A DNA stretch of 21,779 bases from DASZGI01 sp035938995 (GTDB taxonomy: Bacteria; Actinomycetota; Actinomycetes; Streptomycetales; Catenulisporaceae): assembly GCF_035938995.1 (NCBI RefSeq), contig NZ_DASZGI010000371.1, positions 1 through 21,779 of the forward strand, given 5' to 3'. The translations under genes were made by a program, and so were the position numbers. The notes under the pieces are model-generated. The model did no database searches and was not told the origin of the DNA. It saw only the letters and a list, made by a program, of their open reading frames with translations. Every line of letters begins with the position of its first letter. Position 1 is the first letter of the stretch. Below are positions 17,301-21,779 of this stretch, piece by piece.

Positions 17301-17652
17301 CGGGCTGCCGCAGGATCTTCCCGGCAACGTCCAGCAGCACCTTGAGCGGCTGATCGCGGACGCGGGGCTGCCCCCCATCCAGTGGAGCAGACAGCGCACT
17401 TTCCTCGAGCGGGTCGAGTCTGCGGTGCGCGAGGTGAGAGCGCTGGCGCCGACGGCCGCCGTCTCCCGCGACCTGCCCGGAGACCGGATCCCGGTCGTCG
17501 AGGGGTGCCGCGGGATCGCCCGCGTCATGGCCGAGGACTGGGACGACCTCTTCACCGAGGTCCGTCAGTTGCCTGCGCCTTTCACGCTGCCCCCGATGGC
17601 CCTGCTCGACCGGCTCAATCCGCTTGCCCAGTGGGGACGGGAGGCGCAATGA
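14392..17652 (+). CDS. Winged-helix / two-lobe PLD-fold protein with degenerate HKD motifs (Mokosh MkoB-like)
   Basis: A 1086-residue protein. The frame is open further upstream, but the GTG at 14392 overlaps the helicase stop (GTGA), and the upstream part is only a shadow of the helicase. Residues about 15-90 look like a winged helix (LEDLVVQAIA...LFALPQRIL...LWSRGYITV). A charged helical stretch (about 275-310) leads into a PLD lobe ending in ACVVVQDNRRAFVGSHSP and a second lobe ending in GAHVLLADDDVLIGSFP. Aligned with HxKxxxxD, lobe 1 has S405, C407, D412 and lobe 2 has G624, H626, D631. Thus both His-Lys pairs are altered and nuclease activity is doubtful. Residues about 700-1086 are helical and unrecognised. 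It is translationally coupled to genes on both sides, which suggests a fixed-ratio complex. It could be a nucleic-acid-binding scaffold rather than an enzyme. Confidence 0.78.
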   Translation: MSESVDLALPCRLVVLAVQLGPEDGVTTLEDLVVQAIAAGRATAPALAELFALPQRILLDVVHTLWSRGYITVDFESGRLDLSDGTREVLAATDGGSLRSASVKSQQLEYLFEPITGMIFPKADGDRRPGEGSVELPVDDGVSETDLPHLELLRAVQSAVRNDRRAGFRRTVLDVGFGNPLLRPAARLLWLSAHAAVQVDEDTDRVSVDLVDDRRRIWSRQARQRVRAYLGDLIEALPESAAAKALRGRAGRVFAVPEDVGRLLERMAEKVSGLSETDPTQVDLKQKELKEAAGQINDRLDAARRARAAVTLVERPEGHLWVLEDLLGSAQRQVVIAAPTIAYDSLNVALPWFEEALERGVRIALMWGRSGADSLARQVHAALFDDLVPRYRPRIMVADRGAGTSACVVVQDNRRAFVGSHSPLAIARGRGGRELGVLIEAAPQGPAVPECVVDLLIWARRNWPRWQDGQRIRMQLEDFPAVPGKAAAPEPGSRRYPPAADSTPGSVRLWADSWGEHYEALAEATQRVAARDSVVELVLDGAHQDFLWRALHGGAGRLVLADDRISAQVADERLARALRTKADAGAAVYLIHPPLVRDGQAAKSFTELADRPDGAVATRTERAGAHVLLADDDVLIGSFPVLGDEMIRRPAATARTTHLGLHVQSASFVTQLASALGLPAVTGDPATDDAPDEQAAPPRYRRGASAALAVLAQAREARGAEGFGACVAECFHDLDVPGEVLEVWHRVGVPDADLRPAAAALVRLGPRIPAVQRARWTAWLVANAWKRRSFMEAALLGRLLEEPYDGLSAAACVAAAALDCGPLGEVLTEAALVLDMSDDNAPAARTVGAVGGLAETLLWAGGEGEQVVRLHRRALTPSWQRLADAAFQYLHKARTALPLDVLAAEVARSALLAQSRQRWDVLRDELDRIKALRQRFDFESGLAMHDRLFAADGLLTRIRAAAAGDADLRVGLPQDLPGNVQQHLERLIADAGLPPIQWSRQRTFLERVESAVREVRALAPTAAVSRDLPGDRIPVVEGCRGIARVMAEDWDDLFTEVRQLPAPFTLPPMALLDRLNPLAQWGREAQ

Positions 17653-20042
17653 ACGCGTCTCTGGAGGATCTCGCCTCCGGCTGGCCGGGCCGATTCCGCT
17701 TCGCGCAGTTGCTGGTCGCGCTGGCCCGGCCCGGGCCGCGGGATCCGGCCGCGGTGACCGAGGCGGTGCTCGAGGGCGTACTCGCAGACCAGGACGAGTA
17801 CGAGGTCCTCAGCGCCCTGGTGGCCTCAGGGGAGTTCGACGCCGCGAAGGCCGCCTTGGGTGCCGCGGCGCTCGACGAGTCAAGGGTCGAGGAACTGCGA
17901 AGGCGGATGGCCTCCCGCCGCCGGGAACTGTTGAAGGAGTTCCAGTCGAGGGTGAACGAACTGGCGGACGAGGCCGACGCCGCCGGACTGAGCTTTGAGA
18001 TCGACCAGGCCGTGCTGGAAGAGAAGTGCTCGCACTCATGGCCCGTCGTGCGCACGGCTCTCGATAAGCGGGCGTCGACACTCGCCGAGGCCGTCGAGGC
18101 GAAGCGCGATCTTCTGCGCAGGCAGTTCGAGGAAGGCCCCGGGGAAAGGCCGGCCGAACTGGCCGCCGCGTTCCACGCGCAGCTTCGTTCCGGACGACTC
18201 AGGGGCGCCGAACATATGCTGAAATACGGCGGGGACGGTGCTCCCGGTCCGGAGGCGGTGCCGCCGCTGCGCGCTTGGGGGTGGTCCGGCACCAGGCCTG
18301 AAGACGTCCTGCAATGGCACCTGGACCCGGCCCGCAGGCGGCCGCCCGATTTCGACTCCTGGAAGGCGCCCGATCCCTCCGCGTCAGCTCTCTTGGAGTC
18401 CTTCGACGGTTTGCACGACGGAGGTGAGCAGGCCGCCTCGCAGTTCGCGGCCGCGCTCGATCGCTTCCTTGATCCACGCGCCGCGGCGGGCAAGCGGATC
18501 GATCAGGTCGAGGGTGGCTATCTGACCACGCTCGACTACGTCTTCGCGGATGCGCAGACCGCCCGGTTCCGCCCGGCCGGTGCCGTCGACCTCTTCGTCG
18601 CGGCCCCCGAGATCGGGCGGGTCCCGACCCTGGGCGGCCTCGAACCGTTCATCGCGGTCGGGCCCGCCCTCACCCGCGCCGAGCACGCGGAGCGGGGGCG
18701 TGCGGCCGTCCTCGACCTGCGAGATCTGCTCAGGCTGGCCACGGTCCGGTCGCGCAGGTCGGTGGCCCTGCTCCGGATTGTCGGCGCCGGCTGGCCACTG
18801 TCGGCTTTCCTCGGCGATACCCCGCTCGAACTGGGTGCGCTGCTGGAAGCTGACTGCTCGGCGCAGTGGCCCGCACTGAGCTGGATCGTCGACCTGGCCG
18901 GGCTCGGCGACGCGGCGCTGGCTGCGGCGCTCGGCTTCGAGGCGGGCCCGGATCCCGCGCTGGTCTACCTGTTCCTGGAACACCTCGCCCAGCGGCGGGG
19001 CCCGTCCAAGGATGCTCGGCGGAACCTACGCGCCTGGCAGGACGACGCGCAGTTCGTCAGTGCCGTAGAGCACGCGGTGCTGCGCCCGATCGCGGACTCG
19101 CCGGCCACGCGGGTCGCCTTGTGGGCGGCGCTGTTGAAGGCGCCGCCAGGCAAGCCGGTCTCCGCCAACGAAGTGCTCCTGGAGGCCACCTTCACGGCGG
19201 ACCGCGCCGTCCAGGACCAGGTGATCCACGAGGGATTGAGCCGTCTCAGCGTACTTCCGCTGGTCGAGCAGGCGTCCCAGGACGCCGTCCAATTCCGGGC
19301 CTGCGGTGTGCTCACGGTGCTCAGCGGGCGCGCCAAGCCCCATCTGGCCGCTGCCCTGCGTGACCTTGAGAACCGGTCGCAGCCGGGCGCCCCGAGCGAT
19401 CGGCCGACGGCGGAGCTCGGGGTCTGGCTGCTCCACGGCTGCGCGCTCAGTCCCGATCGCGCGCGGTACCTGGAGCTCGTCGACGAGCCGCAGCCCGCGG
19501 GCGAGATATTCGAGTCGGCTGTGGCGGCTCTCCTGGCGCAATCCGACCGGGTGCCCTTGGCCGCCGTACCTACGGCAGGCGAGACTGATCTGCATTCACT
19601 GACGACCCAGCTCCGCGGTGATTTCGAGCGGGCCCATCCCGACTGCGCGCTCACGGTCCAGACTCCGCAGATCGCGATCGCGCGCGTCAATCCGGATCTG
19701 GTTCGCGTCATCCTCTACGAGGTGCTCAGCAACGCGGCCGACGCGCTGGCCGGAAGCAGCGGGGGATCGGCAGCGGTGACCGTCAAAGCCCTCGGCGCGG
19801 ACCTGATGATCGACGTTCTGGACAGCGGGCCGGGCATAGAGTATCCGGGGGGCGCCGAGTATCTCGTCTTCCGTGAAGGTGCCTCGACTCGCGGACCCGG
19901 TCGGGGAAGAGGCCTGGCTCGAGCCCGGCAGTTGGCGCAACACGCCGGCGGAGATCTCATTCTCCTCGGCCGATCGGATAGTCATCCGGTGCTGAGAGGC
20001 GCTCACTTCCAGCTCATTTTGCCAGGGCGGAGTGACCCCTGA
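17649..20042 (+). CDS. GHKL-type ATPase with a long helical N-terminal region
   Basis: A 797-residue protein; the ATG at 17649 overlaps the preceding stop (ATGA). The last 120 residues or so are a GHKL (histidine kinase/Hsp90/MutL/gyrase B-like) ATPase domain: N box EVLSNAADAL with N695, G1 box DSGPGI with D725, and a Gly-rich GPGRGRGLARARQLAQHAGG segment for the G2 region and following helix. Residues about 75-170 are coiled-coil-like (EELRRRMASRRRELLKEFQS region), and the middle 500 residues are alpha-helical and unrecognised. No HisKA domain is seen: the nearest His (H649) is only 46 residues before N695, too close for the usual phosphoacceptor helix. No membrane segment or receiver domain is seen, so it is probably not a classical sensor kinase but an ATP-driven clamp or chaperone-like partner of the helicase and PLD proteins. 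It is the last gene of the operon. Confidence 0.82.
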   Translation: MNASLEDLASGWPGRFRFAQLLVALARPGPRDPAAVTEAVLEGVLADQDEYEVLSALVASGEFDAAKAALGAAALDESRVEELRRRMASRRRELLKEFQSRVNELADEADAAGLSFEIDQAVLEEKCSHSWPVVRTALDKRASTLAEAVEAKRDLLRRQFEEGPGERPAELAAAFHAQLRSGRLRGAEHMLKYGGDGAPGPEAVPPLRAWGWSGTRPEDVLQWHLDPARRRPPDFDSWKAPDPSASALLESFDGLHDGGEQAASQFAAALDRFLDPRAAAGKRIDQVEGGYLTTLDYVFADAQTARFRPAGAVDLFVAAPEIGRVPTLGGLEPFIAVGPALTRAEHAERGRAAVLDLRDLLRLATVRSRRSVALLRIVGAGWPLSAFLGDTPLELGALLEADCSAQWPALSWIVDLAGLGDAALAAALGFEAGPDPALVYLFLEHLAQRRGPSKDARRNLRAWQDDAQFVSAVEHAVLRPIADSPATRVALWAALLKAPPGKPVSANEVLLEATFTADRAVQDQVIHEGLSRLSVLPLVEQASQDAVQFRACGVLTVLSGRAKPHLAAALRDLENRSQPGAPSDRPTAELGVWLLHGCALSPDRARYLELVDEPQPAGEIFESAVAALLAQSDRVPLAAVPTAGETDLHSLTTQLRGDFERAHPDCALTVQTPQIAIARVNPDLVRVILYEVLSNAADALAGSSGGSAAVTVKALGADLMIDVLDSGPGIEYPGGAEYLVFREGASTRGPGRGRGLARARQLAQHAGGDLILLGRSDSHPVLRGAHFQLILPGRSDP

Positions 20043-20228
20043 AGTGTCACACCACGTAACCGCCCCTTTGTGATCAGCACCTTGTCGTGCGCTTCTACGT
20101 TGCCTGCGCTATCTACCGGTGGCGCTGGATTCCGGGGTGTGGTTGCTTATTCAGACGCGCCCGAGCTTGTAACCGAAGAGTTGTGGTGGGGCAGCGTTTT
20201 GTGTCCTTCGGCGGAGAGGCGGCTTGCG
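20043..20228. other. Spacer between the operon and int2
   Basis: Non-coding by my reading, though the int2 frame stays open back to a GTG at 20070. The segment 20070-20228 does not resemble the N-terminus of related integrases and has mixed codon use. It is AT-richer than its neighbours and should contain the int2 promoter. I see no T-tailed hairpin to end the operon. Confidence 0.45.
20213..20219 (+). promoter_or_regulatory. Ribosome binding site that decides the int2 start
   Basis: GGAGAGG ends 9 nt before the GTG at 20229. From this GTG the protein reads VSRHGRRSGVGGSVFKRCGC, which places the conserved SVFKRCGC block near the N-terminus exactly as in int1. That agreement is the reason to prefer 20229 over the upstream GTG at 20070. 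Confidence 0.65.
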
Positions 20229-21581
20229 GTGTCCAGGCATGGGCGGCGGTCGGGTGTCGGCGGCAGTGTGTTCAAGCGGTGCGGGTGCCGGGATCGGGAG
20301 CACGGCGGGCGGTTGGAGGGACGGTGCCCGCAGCGTGGGTGGGCTGGGCATGGCAGTTGGTATTTCCAGGTGGACTTGCCGCGGGGCGGTGTGGCGGAGC
20401 GGCGGCGTGTTCGCCGGGGAGGGTTCGGTTCGAGGCGTGAGGCCGCCGAGGCCCTGGGCCGGGTGCGAGTGCCCGCAGCGGGTAGCGCCGCAGCGGTGGC
20501 GGTGGCGGTGACGGTGGCGGACTGGCTGGAGCTGTGGGTGTCGACGCGTAGTCGGGCGGGGCAGTCCACGCGGCGCTACTACCGGTTGTACGTGCGCCGG
20601 TATCTGGTGCCGATCTTCCGGTTGACGCTGCTAGCCGAGCTGGACGCGCCCCGGGTGAAGGAGGTGTTCGCTCGGCTGTTGCGGGATGGAATCGGCGCCC
20701 GTCCCGTGAGCTTGGCCAGTGCGCATGCGGCGTTCAAGACGCTGCGCACCGCCTTGAACGCTGCGGTCACGGAGGGCTATCTGGCACAGAATCCGGCGCG
20801 GTGCGGGTGCCTGCCGACGTATCGGCGGCCGCGGGCGGTGGTGTGGACCGAGGAGTTGATCGCGCGGTGGCGGGAGACGGGGGAGCGTCCGCCGGTGGCG
20901 GTGTGGACTGCTCCGCAGGTCGCCCGGTTCCTGACTGCGCACCGCGATCACCCGCTGTACGTGGCGTACCACCTGATCGCGTTCCGGGGTATGCGGCGCG
21001 GGGAAGTGGCCGGGCTGCGGTGGATCGACGTGGATCTGGACGCCGGGCTGATGCACGTCACCTACCAGGTCCAGCCGGCTGGCCGGGGACGGGCGCGGGC
21101 TCTGATCGATCCCAAGACTAACTCCAGCCGCGCGTGGGTGGCGCTCGACGCCGTCACCGTGCATGTGCTGCGCGAACACCGGGCGCGTCAGCTGCGGATG
21201 CTGACTGCCTTCGGGGCCGAGGACAGCGGGTTCGTGTTCCAGATGACCGATGGCACGCCGTTCGACCCGGCCTACCTGACCCGCACCTTCCAGACGCTCG
21301 GCCAGCGGTGTGGGCTGCCCCCGATCCGGCTTCATGATCTTCGGCATACGGCGGCGAGCCTGGCGCTGCAGGCCGGGGTGTCGCTGAAGATCGTGCAGGA
21401 GACGCTGCGGCACAGCAGCATTGTGCTTACCGCCGACACCTACGTCAGCGTCCTGCCAGACGCGGCCCGCGAGGCGGCCGATGCCACCGCCGCGCTGATT
21501 CTCAAGCACGGCTGCCTCGTGCCCGGCACCACCCGCGTGCGCGGACGCACCGGCAGCGCGACCGCCGTCCTGGCGGCCTGA
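20229..21581 (+). CDS. int: Tyrosine recombinase/integrase 2, next to the right att site
   Basis: A 450-residue tyrosine recombinase with all catalytic residues: R256 in MRRGE, H369 and R372 in HDLRH, H395 in RHSS, and nucleophile Y405 in DTYVSV. It shares with int1 the SVFKRCGCRD N-terminal block, the GHGSWYF segment, the RAVVWTEE linker and the PVAVWT block, so the two belong to one subfamily but differ through much of the sequence. Its 3' end lies 155 bp from the right tRNA-Lys repeat and points at it, the usual arrangement of an integrase gene beside its attP. Three tandem 11-bp repeats lie between them. It is therefore the better candidate for the enzyme that inserted this island. No excisionase gene is visible beside it. 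Confidence 0.93.
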   Translation: MSRHGRRSGVGGSVFKRCGCRDREHGGRLEGRCPQRGWAGHGSWYFQVDLPRGGVAERRRVRRGGFGSRREAAEALGRVRVPAAGSAAAVAVAVTVADWLELWVSTRSRAGQSTRRYYRLYVRRYLVPIFRLTLLAELDAPRVKEVFARLLRDGIGARPVSLASAHAAFKTLRTALNAAVTEGYLAQNPARCGCLPTYRRPRAVVWTEELIARWRETGERPPVAVWTAPQVARFLTAHRDHPLYVAYHLIAFRGMRRGEVAGLRWIDVDLDAGLMHVTYQVQPAGRGRARALIDPKTNSSRAWVALDAVTVHVLREHRARQLRMLTAFGAEDSGFVFQMTDGTPFDPAYLTRTFQTLGQRCGLPPIRLHDLRHTAASLALQAGVSLKIVQETLRHSSIVLTADTYVSVLPDAAREAADATAALILKHGCLVPGTTRVRGRTGSATAVLAA

Positions 21582-21655
21582 CGAGCGGCAAACAGCAAGC
21601 TCGTTGCCTGATAGACAAGACCAGCAGGAACTGTCCCGAACTGCCCTCGAAACCG

Positions 21656-21688
21656 TGGCCCCACCACGGACCCACCCTGGCCCCACCA
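21656..21688. repeat. Three tandem 11-bp repeats, candidate integrase arm-type sites
   Basis: TGGCCCCACCA occurs at 21656-21666 and 21678-21688. Between them CGGACCCACCC (21667-21677) matches at 8 of 11 positions, so the three units are contiguous, with about one helical turn per unit. They lie between int2 and the att core, where tyrosine integrases or excisionases bind arm sites. A further ACCGG/ACCGGT motif pair lies at about 21703-21715. Confidence 0.6.
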
Positions 21689-21734
21689 ACAACGAACGAC
21701 GACACCGGAAACCGGTACCGCCGCTGGTCAATCC

Positions 21735-21779
21735 TGGTGCGCCGTCAGGGACTTGAACCCCGAACCCGCTGATTAAGAG
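21735..21779 (-). tRNA. 3' half of tRNA-Lys(CTT), continuing beyond the window
   Basis: On the minus strand the sequence runs from the anticodon loop CTCTTAA (anticodon CTT, Lys) through the variable loop, T-arm (stem CGGGG/CCCTG, loop TTCAAGT), the acceptor strand ACGGCGC and discriminator A to an encoded CCA at 21735-21737. The 5' half would begin immediately to the right of the window; I expect an intact gene there but cannot see it. In this copy the tRNA 3' end is supplied by the island. Confidence 0.8.
21737..21779 (-). repeat. Right attachment-site repeat
   Basis: These 43 bp are identical to 435-477 and set the right boundary of the island. The window ends exactly at the last shared base, so the true length of the repeat to the right cannot be measured, though the left copy diverges at the next base from what a tRNA requires. 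Confidence 0.88.

Noticed and set aside
10727..17652. DISARM-like system, because of helicase plus PLD genes
   Set aside because: There is no DUF1998 protein or methyltransferase, and the helicase is of the Upf1/COG1112 type with a kinase-like domain, which fits Mokosh better.
19593..19595. H649 of the GHKL protein as a phosphoacceptor (DLHSL)
   Set aside because: It is only 46 residues before the N box and lacks a HisKA helix pair, so a classical histidine kinase reading is not supported.
435..21779. Actinomycete integrative and conjugative element (AICE)
   Set aside because: No Rep or FtsK/TraB-like transfer protein and no clear excisionase gene is present; only the integrases and tRNA site fit.
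1..21779. CRISPR array
   Set aside because: No regularly spaced direct repeats with unique spacers were seen; the only tandem repeats are the 11-bp units near 21656 and the WD40 coding repeats.

Overview
The window comes from a high-GC actinomycete, most likely Streptomyces-like. Codon use is strongly GC-rich at third positions, GTG starts and 4-nt ATGA/GTGA gene overlaps are common, and the integrase and transposase families are typical of actinomycetes. Most of the window is one genomic island bounded by two identical 43-bp direct repeats (435-477 and 21737-21779). Each repeat is the 3' half, from the anticodon loop to the discriminator base, of a minus-strand tRNA-Lys gene with anticodon CTT. 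The 5' half of the tRNA is not in the window and should lie just beyond the right edge.

Layout. Positions 1-434 are chromosomal flank: the N-terminal end of a truncated rve-type transposase, an intergenic stretch, and an intrinsic terminator that fits as the native tRNA-Lys terminator, now about 21 kb from the tRNA. After the left repeat come a 449-nt non-coding stretch with hairpins and a palindrome, a tyrosine integrase (int1, 927-2240), a bidirectional terminator, an unrecognised minus-strand gene (2327-3748) and a small frameshifted gene (about 4088-4505). A five-gene plus-strand operon fills 4851-20042. A second integrase (int2, 20229-21581), clearly related to int1, then leads to three tandem 11-bp repeats and the right attachment repeat. 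I found no conjugation or replication genes and no obvious excisionase gene.

The operon is the main interest. In order it encodes (1) an LCAT-like alpha/beta hydrolase (predicted lipase/acyltransferase); (2) a 1451-residue caspase-like/NACHT-type STAND ATPase/WD40 protein with about 14 blades; (3) a pseudokinase fused to an Upf1-like (COG1112-type) SF1 helicase; (4) a winged-helix, two-lobe PLD-fold protein whose HKD motifs are degenerate; and (5) a GHKL ATPase with a long helical N-terminus. Genes 1-2 and 3-4-5 are joined by 4-nt overlaps; a 51-nt spacer with a small hairpin separates the two blocks. Genes 3 and 4 have the architecture I recall for type I Mokosh anti-phage systems. The kinase and PLD active sites both look dead, while the lipase and caspase sites look intact. 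My inference is an NTP-dependent conflict (probably anti-phage) system: the helicase/PLD/GHKL module senses or processes, the STAND protein transduces, and the protease and lipase carry out the response. That model is not proven by sequence, and no single described system that I can recall has all five parts.
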